Shown here in pieces: positions 48,089 to 59,124 of a stretch of 64,000 bases of DNA. Both the position numbers and the translations under genes were made by a program. A model generated the notes under the pieces. That model was not told the origin of the DNA and searched no databases. It saw only the letters and a program-made list of their open reading frames with translations. How positions within the stretch are numbered: position 1 is the first letter of the stretch; each line of letters starts with the position of its first letter. This stretch comes from Antedon mediterranea (taxonomy: Eukaryota > Echinodermata > Crinoidea > Comatulida > Antedonidae). The stretch covers positions 13,860,922 through 13,924,921 of the forward strand of contig NC_092678.1 of the NCBI RefSeq assembly GCF_964355755.1, given 5' to 3'.

Positions 48089-48332
48089 TTGTGGACACTT
48101 AGCATCATCAGCATAGTCTAGAGTATGAAGACCTTTATTACTGTTTAAACATCCTCTTAATGCTTTGAAGAATGATCTTCTATATCATTCCACTTGTAAA
48201 TACACATTGCAGATTGTCCAGTGGCAACTCCACTTCCATCACGTTTAGCAAACACTCCATACAGGACATTATCTCTAGATTGTAGGCCTACTGAAGTAGC
48301 TAACTCAGCTCCAACAGGACCAACGGACATGG
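48089..48332 (-). CDS. Plexin exon: Sema domain, strand with a frame break
   Basis: Contains SRDNVLYGVFAKR and SAMCIYKWNDIEDH, matching the plexin Sema stretch that ends in an aliphatic-C-aromatic core. At about 48166-48175 the frame slips by one base. The continuation FFKALRGCLN..LDYADDAKCPQ is unmistakably the next part of plexin Sema in the other frame. Exon length is one base short of the length needed to join its neighbours, consistent with a single-base deletion. Donor CAA|GTACAT. Confidence 0.75.
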
Positions 48333-48346
48333 CTTGGAATACAGAA

Positions 48347-49346
48347 ATCACTCCGGCCGAGCTTCACTCCGGCCGCGCTTCAATCCGGCCGCGATTCATT
48401 CCGGCCGCAGCTATGGAGCGCCCAATGAGTCTTTTACAACCGAGACACGTTTTTTGTAGAGAATCAAAATAAACATTTGTAATCATACAGTATATTTTTT
48501 CTCTTTCAGGATCACAACAACATCGCAAGTGTTTTAAATTAGGTCTAATGCTAAAACAAAATAATTTATGTGTTTTATCCATGTAATAGGCTAGTATATT
48601 AATTGTAATTTGATTAATTAATGTAATTTATTGCAATGTACCCTATATGTCATATTATTTTTATCATATATAAATTAAAATATAAAATCATTGTAAATTG
48701 GACTGTACAAAAATGATATATTAATTCTTGATACAATTCCAGGTAATTAATTAGACGGATATTTGATTATTTGAAATAAATAAATTAATATTGTAAATAT
48801 TGTTATTAACTATAACAAACATCAATAATAATTGATTATTTGAAAAAAATTAATTAATATTTTACATATTGTTATTAACTATAATTAGTAAGTATGGGTA
48901 CTGGCAAGATAAAATGTTATAAAAATAAGGGTTTTAACTAATTTTTAATGTTAATAAATGTAAAGCTATAAAAATAAATGTACATAGAAAGAAATTAAAT
49001 ATTGTTATTCAAGCATTAATTAGACGGGTATTTGATTATTATTTTATTATTCAGTGAATTTAATTAAGTTAAGTTTAGTTTGAAAGAAAAAGCAGTTCCA
49101 ACTTCTTTGAATGTTATTGTTAATGAAAAAAGTAAAATTGTTGCTAATAAATATTCAACTAGCCTAGTTCCATTTAAATTCACCAAGAATTTGTTATAAC
49201 ACTGAACAGTATAGAAAACTTAGATATGGGCGCTCCATACTAACGGCCCCTTTGCACAGGAAGTCGAATTGAATATATAGCGGCCGGAGTGCATAACATC
49301 GCGCTAAACTGATACGGCGGCCGGAGTGAAGCGCGGCCGGAGTGAT
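48347..49346. mobile_element. 1.0-kb inverted-repeat element E of ACTCCGGCCGCGCTT units
   Basis: The left end ATCACTCCGGCCGAGCTTCA and the right end are inverted copies, and each arm has several CTCCGGCCGCGCTTC words. A second inverted match, TGGAGCGCCCA/TGGGCGCTCCA, lies inside. The element is exactly 1000 bp and lies between two Sema coding blocks with only 7 and 14 bp of other sequence before the splice sites. The flanking 9-mers ATTTAGGTA and ATTTCTGTA (minus strand) agree at 7 of 9, a possible decayed target duplication. Confidence 0.75.
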
Positions 49347-49353
49347 CGGCTAC

Positions 49354-50268
49354 CTAAATTGTAATCAACATTATTAACTAAACATCGAATGTAGATCTCA
49401 GAAAATGTATGAAATGAGTTTTCTTGACAAATTCGACTCAGTCGTGAATGAAAGTAATCAGTATCATCTGGCCTAAATGAAACAGAGTAAGTATATCCTT
49501 CATAAGAGAATGTATTTGTAAAACTGATAGGTTTTTTAAAACTTGGAGATGGTGAAATAGTATTAAATTGAATATTACGAGCTTCAAATATCATCTGTTT
49601 CAAGATGTCTTCTGGCATTAATATACCTAGAAAACTCTACTTGATCCATAGAGATATTATAGTGAACTATATCTCTATGTTTGATCCATTGACGTATGAC
49701 CAGATGACACATATAAAACGTTCCTTTTGATAACATCATCTCTATCCCATTTGGGGATCCAGTCAAGTCGCCCCATTGCAAAGTCGCCCCATAACAAAGT
49801 CACCCCATAACAAAGTCGCCCCATTTGTACCATCACCCAACACACCAGGTGCAATGATTCCAACTGCTGACAGTTCACTCACTACTATTTCATCTATTAC
49901 TTTACTTTCATGTAATTTGTTTAAATCTACAAGAGATCTTCCTTCAAATCTTCCATTGTTTCCTCGTCCGCACGTGATCAATCGTTCATGATCATAATCA
50001 ATTTCTAATATTTTATTTATGTTATCACAATCATCTGATGAACATGTTGAAATATTAGCAATGATATTAAAATCTTCTGACAGTCTGTACAGTGTGTTGT
50101 AAGCTCCTATGTAAATATCTCCTGTTGTACTATGGATTTTGACATGGTACAGAGCTTCATTTTCATGAGGTGTAAATTCGAGTAACACATCATTGTCGAA
50201 TGCCTGGATGCTTAGCAGAATGTTGAAGAATATAGCAGAAATGCAAAAATGTTTAACAATGTTGGAAA
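49354..50268 (-). CDS. Plexin exon: signal peptide and first half of the Sema domain
   Basis: The reading frame opens near 50268 with a hydrophobic stretch (FCISAIFFNILLSIQA) that looks like a signal peptide core, followed by FDNDVLLEF. I see no in-frame Met, so the start is probably in an upstream exon or lost. Sema features follow: YHVKIHSTTGDIYIGAYN, then DNINKILEIDYDHERLITCG, both typical of plexin blades. The frame runs to GDGTNG at about 49822, where a 74-bp insertion puts in a stop. Removing the insertion keeps the frame open to about 49590, where a further one-base slip precedes FEARNIQFN. The end matches the plexin motif FHSRLSRICQEN..FSEIYIRC. Donor G|GTAGCC at 49353. Confidence 0.7.
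49746..49827 (-). mobile_element. 66-bp short-motif insertion in the Sema exon, 8-bp target duplication
   Basis: Between two copies of CAAATGGG (minus strand; plus positions 49746-49753 and 49820-49827) lie 66 bp made of four units of about 16-18 bp of the type GCGACTTTGTTATGGG. The inserted length of 74 bp is not a multiple of three and introduces a stop. Deleting it rejoins the Sema reading frame. This makes a recent insertion into a coding exon the simplest reading. Confidence 0.75.
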
Positions 50269-50681
50269 ACTCATATTTAAAGGTGAGAAAATGTCATTAC
50301 CTTATATAAAAGAAAATACAAAAACACTACTTTAAATAAGAAATACAATACAATGAATCATTAATGATTAATTTTTATATGCCTTTACTGAATAGCAATC
50401 TACTATCTATACTCATTAATTAAAAAGCTAAAACTGGATTGTACTAAGATTGATTTTTTGACCAACAAGCATGGAAAAATATCCCACTCAGATAATATTG
50501 CTCCTTTCAGGATTACATGCTGCACAGGATAGTTTAGTACAGTATGTATAGTATCAGAGTATCAGTTTTGTCTAATACCCTTTTTATATCTGCATACAAA
50601 ATTTGTATAACTTGTAATGCACTTGTCAATTGTATGACCCACTATACGACCCCCGGGAGAGGTGCGTCATTTGTCCGATGT

Positions 50682-52845
50682 CAGGCCCGTATCCAGGGGG
50701 GGGGGGGTGCGTTGGGTGCAGACGCACCCCCCCCCCCCAAGTCCCAAAAGGTCCACTAATTCCTCGGTTGGTATTTTTTCTTGTCTTGTTTAACTAAAGA
50801 CAATATCATTATATATATACAAAATTTACATTATCAATGGTATACAAACAAAAATATGCTAATATAAAATGAAAAAATACCGGTAATTAAATTACGGAAT
50901 CTGAACTGACTACAAACTCGATGTAAAACATGCGCAGTCGATCATGTGACGACAAGCAATAGCGTAGCGCTTCATGTACGCGATACGCGGTAAAGTGTTT
51001 GCTGGAGAAATACAGACAACTTAACCGGCGGTAAAGACGTGTCTGGAAATACAGACACTATCGAATACGGCGCCTAAACAAGGGAAGGCCAACTACGGGG
51101 GCTCTAGCCCCCTCGTCGGGGAGCCGACTTTGCACTTATAATATGATATATTTTGTTTGTTGAGATGGCGTCAACAAACAGCGAGTTTCACTGAAGAATT
51201 AAGTAACAGAAGAATTCCATATATATGCACTTTTATGCATTCATTATTGCCAGCGATCTAACTTACTACTAAACATTAGCTAGGTACGCACTTGTCTGGC
51301 GGTATCCCTTTGTACGAATCGTTCAACGTTGGGTCGAGACGCGTGATATCAAGTTTCATCCAGGGACCAAAATGTGTAATGTAGTTATTTTCCAGGCGAA
51401 GTTTACCGACGGTTACCGAAGGGAACACGTGTACTTTTTGTCGGGGAATATAATATACAGTAAAAAGCGTTCGCGTTCACTTCGTAGCTAGCTTCAGCGC
51501 CTAGAAAACCGCGACGTTTCATTGACCGTGAGAGTACGTCAGAGTGATATTATGCACTTTATATGCATTCATTATTGCCAGCGATCTAACTTACTACTAA
51601 ACAATAGCTAGGTACGTACGCACTTGTCTGGCGGTATCCCTTTGTACGAATCGTTCAACGTTGGGTCGAGACGCGTGATATCAAGTTTCATCCAGGGACC
51701 AAAATGTGTAATGTGTTATTTTCCAGGCGAAGTTTACCGACGGTTACGTCGTGTACTGCGTCGACGTACGCTACACTACAGCAAAAACGAATTATGTTAA
51801 TTGTTCTTTTGTTCACCAATTTTTTAATTTACAAGTAACCTTCTGTACCGTGGGGCACCTAAAATAAAATTTTCATCCATTACTAAACAAAAAAACATGC
51901 CATTTTCGCTTAGCCAACATTATAGCTATAGTTATTACATTTTCAATATCCTGTATGTCATGAATTTCTCACCACTCGGAAGTCCAGATGGTACGCATGC
52001 ATACACCTGGGAGGAATAAACTTTTTTCCCCGACTGAAAAAGGTCTACGCTTGCGTTTTTTAAGCCTCTAGGCCTGATGTTTCCAAAGTATAAAATGCAA
52101 TTTTTTGAAGACCTGCAGCTCTAGTTTTAAACATTTTCTTAGCTCAGCCCCAACAATAAAGCTGGTCATATTTTGAAGAACAAGAAGTACATTTTCCGGG
52201 ACCTAACATCTCTATTTTTCAAACATTTCTTAGCTCAGTCACAACCCATGATAGGGACTTATATATTTCTTTTCATGTTTTGAAGTATAATAAGTCCAAT
52301 TTCCGGGACCTCCAACTCTATTTTTCTAAATTTTCTTTGAACTTTTATTTTTTAAATTGAAAAATATGGATTGAAACAGTCATCGCGCATCGTTTTTTTG
52401 CATGCAGTATTTTATTTATGCATTATAAAAAATGGAAAAAATGGCTACCCTAAATCTGATTAAAAAGACCTCAAATGACGCTAGAACGCGTTGCTTCCGG
52501 GGGCTTCGCCCCCTGAACCCCCACCGAGGGCCCTTGGCGGCCCCTGGCCCTCAGCCTAGTGATGGATGCTCGCTTCGCTCGCATAGCCCCCTCGTCGGGG
52601 AATGTAGCCCCGCGTCGGGAAGATCCTGGCGCCACCCCTGCTGAGTTGGCCTCATCATGAAAGCGTTAAGTTCTGGTTTCCATCGTTCAACTAGCCCAAG
52701 CCACAACAGAGAGTCTTACATCAGTCTTTAGAACGTCAAATAACGCAAATTTTTCCAGGGCCTTCGGCCCCTGACCTGGCCCCCAGCCATTGTTGCTCGC
52801 TTCGCTCGCACCCCCCCCCCATTATAAATGCTGCATACGGGCCTG
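50682..52845. mobile_element. Nested 2.2-kb element with CAGGCCCGTAT termini, 5-bp duplication
   Basis: It begins CAGGCCCGTATCCAGGGGGG and ends with the inverse (CCCCCCCCAT..ATACGGGCCTG). GATGT lies at 50677-50681 and 52846-52850. The right part has the GC-rich phrases CTTCGCCCCCTGAACCCCCA and CTCGCTTCGCTCGCA. No open frame of note is present. Confidence 0.7.
51236..51748 (+). repeat. Direct duplication, about 320-bp offset
   Basis: About 180-190 bp starting ATGCATTCATTATTGCCAGC (51236) recurs at 51560. The two copies share GGTATCCCTTTGTACGAATC and TTCCAGGCGAAGTTTACCGA with only small indels. Confidence 0.9.
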
Positions 52846-53694
52846 GATGTGCGTCATACTTTTGAATACCATGACGCACCCGTGCGTCAAAAAGGTGACT
52901 TACCTTTAGGTGACCATGACGCACCCATTTTGACGCACTGTGACCATGTTGTTTATGATATGGTGGGTGGTAAAGTGACGGACATTGACACACCTTGTTC
53001 ATTGATGTGACGTACCATCTAGGTTTTTTGACGCACCCCTGCGTCAGTAATTATTTGTAAATGACGCACCCATGACGCACCTCTCCCGGGGGTCGTATAG
53101 TGAGTCATACAATTGACAAGTGCATAACCAGTGTTTAATCTCCTGATTTATTCCACATTTTCATTAACGCATATATGCTGGGAAATATCGGGAGGAAAGC
53201 GTACAGTAGTTGCACGCTATTTGATTACTATGATTGGTCAGTTTAATACCAGGGCAATACACGTGCGCACAGAACAAAAACAGGCCTCTCTCTGTGTTTT
53301 TCTCCCGAGATCCTATTCACACTATGCAAACCTGGTTACAACTTCTTACAATATAAAATTGTTACATTACATTTTGCAATATGAAAAGGATATAACTCTA
53401 TGTTTTGAACAGTCAAACAATTTGAAGATTTATTTTGGGTTCTCCACTTAAAACTGGTTTATTTTTATGTAATATATATTTATTGATATGAAGCATCTTT
53501 GAGGGATGTACAGTTACCATCAGCCAACCTATGCAATTTATTACTGTACAATTAGACTATACATTGCACTGTTGCAATAATAATATCAAGACGATATACA
53601 AAAACCAAACAATGTTAAAGCGAGACCAGAAGCTTCCAACGAGAAAAAAGCTTGATTATTATTAACAATTTAATTACTTATTTTATAAAATTGT

Positions 53695-53945
53695 ATAGCC
53701 TATAGCCTAGGCCTCAGGAATTCGGAAAGTCAGTTAGCTAGTTAGGCCGGATGATTAGCTAGGCTAGGCTAAGCCAAGGCCTTAGCTAGGCTAGTTGTAG
53801 TAGGTCTAGGACTAGCCTAGTAGCCTAGGCGCGCCTAGGCTAGGCCCCTTCTTAGGCCTATGGTTAGGCCTAGGCCTAGCCTGGCCTGGGCCAGGCCAGG
53901 CCTAGCTAGCTAGCTATCTAGGCCTAGGCCTGGGCCTAGTAGTCC
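53695..53945. repeat. AGGCCTA-saturated block
   Basis: Same word composition as 7120-7860, including GGCCTAGGC and CTAGCTAGCTAG runs; no frame or period. Confidence 0.75.
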
Positions 53946-55100
53946 AGTCAAAAATCACTCTCATCATGGTATAAGAACGTACCCTAATAAAATTTCATCC
54001 CTATGGGCATAGGTAATAACATTTCTTGATGTTGCGTCTTGCAAAACTTGGGATTTTACGAGAAAATTATACTTTTATACCCAATTTATAACCGCCTCAT
54101 GTCGTATTATTGTGTACAGTGAATGCGACGAAGCGTGACTGAAATTACGACACGCCGTTAGCGCCCGTTGAAAAATGCAATAACAAAGCTAAAAACCTAC
54201 AAAATTAATTGTTTATACAATAATTTAAATATAGTTTACAATAAATTGTATAATAAAATACATAACATATAAAGAAAACCCAAGTATAAACTAAAATATT
54301 TACAGATATGTGTTTAAAAATGTACAAATCAAAATGGCCTTTCATAAAATAAAGTGCGCCCTCACGCGTCATACTTTTATCGGACTTGTATGGATGGTTA
54401 TATACAAGGCATTAATATACGAAACCCGATGCGGTTTGTTAGTTATATTGCCCCTGCAAGAGGCAGAATATTATATTTTCACAAATATATTTCTAGTTTT
54501 TATCATGGAAAAAAAGGATTGTATATATTTAAACACATTACAACTTCCAGTCTATACCATCATGATGGATTAAGTGAAGCGCCGTATTGTATCTGCTAAA
54601 GCGTAGGCCTAATGATCTCCTAGTTATCTGGTTAGCCTACCTATTCTGGACATTCTTTTTTTCACAGCATTATTTGCGCGGATATCGCAATGCATTGTTT
54701 TTTTTTTGTCTTGTGTGGGTTCGTCCCACTTTTATTATAGTTCTATAAATATAAATAATATATGTATATATGCACATTTATATAATTCTCTTATTTATAA
54801 GGTAGGCCTACATTGTTAAAAAATACATATCTTTTGAACAGTATATACATAAGACTAAGATTATTTTGATGTTAAGAAGTAACCACATTTACATTCATAT
54901 ACATTTTTAAAAATACAATTAATTAAAATATGTCGATGGCAGTAAACTGACGATAAAAATTGATTTAAAAAAAAAACGTACTGTAATATAATGTTGGGTT
55001 GTTGAGGTACTGATGAAGACTCTGACTCGCTTGACTGTCGTAACACATATATTGTTTATTCAGTATAATACTTCAGTACAATATACAACTATAAGTATAG
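53946..55100. other. Intergenic DNA, no gene supported
   Basis: Short overlapping frames at about 54310-54600 have no splice context or recognisable motif. The rest is AT-rich. Confidence 0.4.
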
Positions 55101-55104
55101 ATAA

Positions 55105-55235
55105 GGAACGGAGGGTCAATGATTGATGCTGTCGGTGAGGTGTGAAGTGTGTAGGTCTGCTTCTGAAGAAGTGGCTGTAAGGTGTAGATGTTCTTCTGAA
55201 GAAGTGGCTGTGAGGTGTGGATGTTCTTCTCAGTT
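55105..55235 (+). repeat. Short tandem of AAGTGGCTGTRAGGTGT units
   Basis: Two to three copies of a unit of about 45 bp (TTCTGAAGAAGTGGCTG followed by AGGTGTGGATG). It appears to be a small minisatellite. Confidence 0.7.
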
Positions 55236-55399
55236 CATTTGCATACTGTCATTACATCATTTATGGAGCTAATGATTGGTCCTAAGTTGATCCAGGGGTG
55301 TTTAAGTGGGAGTGATTAACGGTATAATAAGGTATTTCTGTGATGGATGACACTGTCAAATCTGTACTTAAGGTAAGGTAAAGTCGAAACCTAAGCTAA

Positions 55400-55690
55400 T
55401 GCTAACGGCCGTGGTGCCCATCTCCATTTCCTTAGCGTTTGGGCCAGACTCCACTAAGTGTGTATGTTTGTGGGGGGTACGCCACTCCTCCCGCACAAAC
55501 GAGTCTGATTTACCTTCCCAGTACTTTTTACATACCGGTACCCATTTCTATCACCTGGGTGGGGAGGAACAATGTGGATAAAGAATCTTGCTCAAGGACT
55601 CAACACTGCAGTGACCGAGCCGGGGCTTGAACCGACAACCTCTTGATTGCAAGTCAAATGCTCTAACCACTGCGCCACAGTGCAAATCTG
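55400..55690 (-). mobile_element. tRNA-Ala-like-headed SINE
   Basis: On the minus strand the head starts GTGGCGCAGTGGTTAGAGCA (A box), has loop CTTGCAA (anticodon TGC) and B box GGTTCAAGCC. The body continues with CCTTGAGCAAGATTCTTTAT, a phrase common in tRNA-derived SINEs of marine animals. The A box and B box are well preserved. Confidence 0.8.
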
Positions 55691-56071
55691 TTCTTAAATA
55701 GTGTCAATCAGTCCTGGTTTAACGATGGGAACAGTCACAAAATTAAGCTAACTGTTTTCTTTAGGGATTCTATTATAAACTAAATGGTCATTAAAACATC
55801 TGGACAAACTCTCCTCTGGACTTTCTGGGTCAAGTTTGTGAACTTATTTGAATTCCGATACAAAGGTCGATTTCTTAAATATAAAAGTACAGTATATCGT
55901 TATATTACAGTACTTATGAAAAAGTTATTATTGTTGTTTTATTCTGTTCGTGTCCATTGTCTGGGTATAGAGGCTATAAACTCAGGGGAAGAATATAAAG
56001 AATCTTCCCTTTTCACCAAGAAAAAAATGGATGAGATGAAAACGAAGAATGCAAAAGCTTGAAAAAAGGGT

Positions 56072-56820
56072 GTTTAGAATGGATAGGATGGAATGATATA
56101 TATAATGAAAACCGTAAGCTTAGAGTCCATACACAGTGCAAGTCCAAGGTAATATTTTGGCTCTGTGTGTATGTGAGTCGCTTCATACCCGGATGACATA
56201 TCTTAAAACTAATATAGTTACTAGGCCTATATACAATGTATTTAAGAGATAAAAATAGCGTTTGTTTTATTTCATTAATTAAGGAGATTTTGCTTTATAT
56301 CTCCCCATTTACATTGAGCTTTAAAGTAGTAGCACTTATACTCATTTTCAATTAAATGCTTTACTTCAGTAATAAAAAGATTCCAGATCTTTTTTTCATA
56401 GTTGTTTCCTTTTTTTCAGGTTTTGTTAATATATGCAACTTATATATAGAGAATACAAATAATGAAATCAATTCATTTACAATTATGTTATTTGATCCAG
56501 TAATCATTGTAGTCCAAGTTATTGGGTCTTCGTTTGAAAAGCTCTTAGCTATGACATTTTTAAATTTTAGTCATATCCATTGAATTACACTGCATTTATA
56601 TAACATGTGTTTTTCAGTTTCAACCTTGTTTATACATTTATCACTACCTACTAAGTTCCAGATTTTCAATTGTTTTTTACATGGTAGTATTCTATGCAGA
56701 AGTTTAAAATTAAATTGAGCAACTTTGGGTATATGTTTTAGTCTATAAACTTTATAGTACCAAACATTACATTGTTTATTCGCAATTATAGTCAATGTTA
56801 ACTTGAGTAAGAATCATTTT
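56072..56820 (-). mobile_element. LINE 3' fragment (same family as 24.4 kb)
   Basis: The minus strand encodes FNFKLLHRILPCKKQLKIWN and C....ETEKHMLYKC, the typical C-terminal region of L1/Tx1-like ORF2, then KKIWNLFITEVKHLIENEY. There are in-frame stops. The 3' tail with GGTATGAAGCG and CTGTGTATGGACTCTAA matches 25030-25140. Confidence 0.75.
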
Positions 56821-57527
56821 TAAATGATAGTCCATTTCGCGTATACAATATAGGCCTAATAAGGATTTAAATTAATAAAGTCGTCTGAAATATTTTCTCA
56901 TTGCCCGGTTAGCAACAAAGTTAATCCTTGTGATTGTTAGTTTTAAGTTTCTTTTAATTGTTTATTGGCATCCATATCGTATGATGTGTGAGACAATTTC
57001 GTGTTTTAGAAAATGTAATCCTGCCACCAAAGATTCTTTATGTTCGAAGACGTCTGACGGATAACTGTTTTATTCTTTTACATTTAATTAATTAATTAAT
57101 CTTCATCTTCACTTTTGAGGGAAATAGCCTCTTTTAGGTTTAAAACATCATTTATAAGCATTTGAATAAGCCAACAAATTAAACTACTGCTTTCTTCCAA
57201 GCCTTTTAAATATTATTTAAATGCATTAAAATGCGTCGAACTCGGCGGATAACAATATTTGAAATAAAAATGCATATAAAACTTTTGTTTTGGACTTTAC
57301 TTTTTTGTCCCAAGTGAGAACTTTCAGGCCTTTGAGGTGAACTGATTGTTTATGACATTCTTTTTTGTATAAAATGTCCAATAATAATTATCATTGTAGG
57401 ACTATTACTCTCCACCAAAAAACTTTATATTAGAAAGTTTAATACGTCATGTCTTTAAAAAAGGAGAATTGGGTAATATATGTAAGTAGAAGAAGAGGTA
57501 CTTCAGACAGTGATGACCTTGGTGTAT

Positions 57528-57870
57528 TTCCTGATTACGTAATAGTTATGTAATTTCCGCCAGGTGTTTCTAATGAAGGTCGTTCTTTTCATAATTACGT
57601 AATAGTTATGTAATTTCCGCCAGGTGTTTCTAATGAAGGTCGTTCTTTTCATAATTACGTAATAGTTATGTAATTTCCGCCAGGTGTTTCTAATGAAGGT
57701 CGTTCTTTTCCTGGTTTTGTAATAGTTATGTAATTTCCGCCAGGTGTTTCTAATAAAGGTCGTTCTTTTCCTGTTATTGTAATAATTATGTAATTTCCGC
57801 CAGGTGTTTCTAATGAAGGTCGTTCTTTTCCTGGTTTCGTAATAGTTATGTAATTTCCGCCAGGTGTTTC
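57528..57870 (+). repeat. 60-bp minisatellite, about 6 copies
   Basis: The word TAATTTCCGCCAGGTGTTTC recurs every 60 bp, with near identity between units. The variable part is TCCTGGTTTCG versus ATAATTACG before GTAATAGTTATG. Confidence 0.95.
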
Positions 57871-57949
57871 TTTGTTTCTTATTTATTTATTTTTCGGCGC
57901 GAGGTTCTGGTACGTGCCCAGCTAACAAAATAACGTTTTATTAACGTCG

Positions 57950-58600
57950 TACAAACGTTCATTTAAAACCAAAAAACGTTTCATAAATGTTTTGATGAAA
58001 TGTTTCTTTAACGTTTTTTTGTGAACAAAATTCAAGTTTTTATTACGCTTAAAAAACGTACAGTTGAAACGTTTAAATAGCGTTACTGAACGTAACAGAA
58101 ACCAAAAAGAAACGTTTAAAAAATGCTTTGGATGTGTGTTTAATAGGTTTAAAAAACCGTATATTCGGAACGTTTAAATAGCGTTACTGAACGTAACAGA
58201 AACCAAAAAGAAACGTTTAATAAATTCTTTGGATGCGTGTTTAATAGGTTTCAAAAACCGTATATTCGGAACGTTTAAATAGCGTAACTACTGAACGTAA
58301 CAGAAACCAAAAAGAGACGTTTAATAAATTCTTTGGCTGTGTGTTTAATAGGTTTCAAAAACCGTATATTCGGAACGTTTAAATAGCGTAACTACTGAAC
58401 GTAACAGAAACCAAAAAGAGACGTTTAATAAATGCTTTGGATGTGTATTTAATAGGTTTCAAAAACCGTATATTCAGAACGCTTAAATAGCGTTACTGAA
58501 TGTAACAAAAACCAAAATAAAACGTTTTTTACTCAGTGTTTACAAACGTATATTCGTAACGTTTAAATAACGTTACCGAGCGTAACAGAAACAAACGTAA
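57950..58600 (+). repeat. AACGTT-rich minisatellite, 101-104-bp unit
   Basis: GTATATTCGGAACGTTTAAA recurs at 58159, 58260, 58364 and 58468, with ACGTAACAGAAACCAAAAAG in each. Units to the left are more diverged. AACGTT and its variants are strongly over-represented throughout. Confidence 0.9.
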
Positions 58601-58679
58601 AAAAAAGTACTAGTAGGCCTGTATAACAACATCACAACATTCTGGCAATGTTATACAGTATTTACAGAATCTATCTAAC

Positions 58680-59124
58680 TATAGTAGACGAAAAGCTGAA
58701 CTGGTGTAATAACATTCAAAAACTCTATAAAAAAGGGATATAATGTACCTGTTAAGACAACTTAGGAAATTTAATGTTAGCAAACAAATTTTTATACTGT
58801 TCTACCAATCGACCATACTTAGTGTTATATCTTTTTGTAGAATTATCTGGGATCTTGTTTATATTAAAAAGATAAGGAACTATTAAATAAAATTACCAGA
58901 AGGTCTGGGCAGGTTATTGGAGTTATCTTAATTTCAACTATGATGCAGGTGTTCTCTCCTTGGTAAAACGTGTACTCTCACAAACAGACCACCCCCTCCA
59001 TAAGGAATACACTTTTCTTCCACCTAATATTCGTATCCATCTGCCTCGAAGCCGTACTAAACGCTACAATAAATCATTTGTCCCACAATCTATTTTCACC
59101 TACAACAAAATTGTCGAACGCTAA
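58680..59124 (+). mobile_element. Decayed non-LTR reverse-transcriptase C-terminal fragment
   Basis: Pieces such as EKLNWCNNIQKLYKKG and the continuous frame from 58942, VLSLVKRVLSQTDHPLHKEY and then LPRSRTKRYNKSFVPQSI, match the end of reverse-transcriptase proteins of the Rex/Jockey kind. Stops and frame changes occur in the first half, and the fragment ends at a stop at 59122-59124. Confidence 0.75.

Larger units (their letters stand above)
27420..50268 (-). pseudogene. Plexin (semaphorin receptor), probably a broken gene
   Basis: Plexins are single-pass receptors for semaphorins with a cytoplasmic RasGAP-like domain. Exons from 5' to 3': 50268-49354, 48332-48089, 47921-47727, 45536-45416, 44955-44859, 44561-44474, 43875-43719, 43154-43058, 39661-39550, 38399-38265, 36943-36856, 36238-35960, 35578-35420, 33193-33005, 32426-32286, 31698-31580, 29349-29284, 28969-28895, 28340-28274 and 27566-27420. 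The order Sema, PSI, IPT, PSI, IPT, transmembrane, GAP is right and most borders are good GT-AG sites. Damage: a 74-bp insertion in Sema, frame breaks near 49590, 48170, 45440-45510 and 33080, and incompatible phases at 38265/36943, 33005/32426 and 32286/31698. The second half of the second IPT, the third PSI and later IPT sequence are missing. No C-terminal GAP exon is found. Some breaks could be assembly indels, and small exons could be missed. Confidence 0.8.
50618..53124. mobile_element. Inverted-repeat element of TGACGCACC words, TAA flank, with nested insertion
   Basis: The left end TGCACTTGTCAATTGTATGA and the right end are inverted copies over about 50 bp, extending through CGACCCCCGGGAGAGGTGCG. 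TAA lies just outside on both sides (50615-50617, 53125-53127). Without the nested element at 50682-52845 the unit is about 340 bp and consists mostly of TGACGCACC/GGTGCGTCA words. Confidence 0.8.

Noticed and set aside
48364-48582. 72-codon minus-strand frame with cysteines inside element E
   Set aside because: It begins or ends in the inverted-repeat arm and shows no recognisable domain. It is probably incidental.
55784-56062. 92-codon plus-strand frame with a basic C-terminus
   Set aside because: It abuts and runs antisense to the 3' tail of a LINE copy on the minus strand, and there is no independent support.
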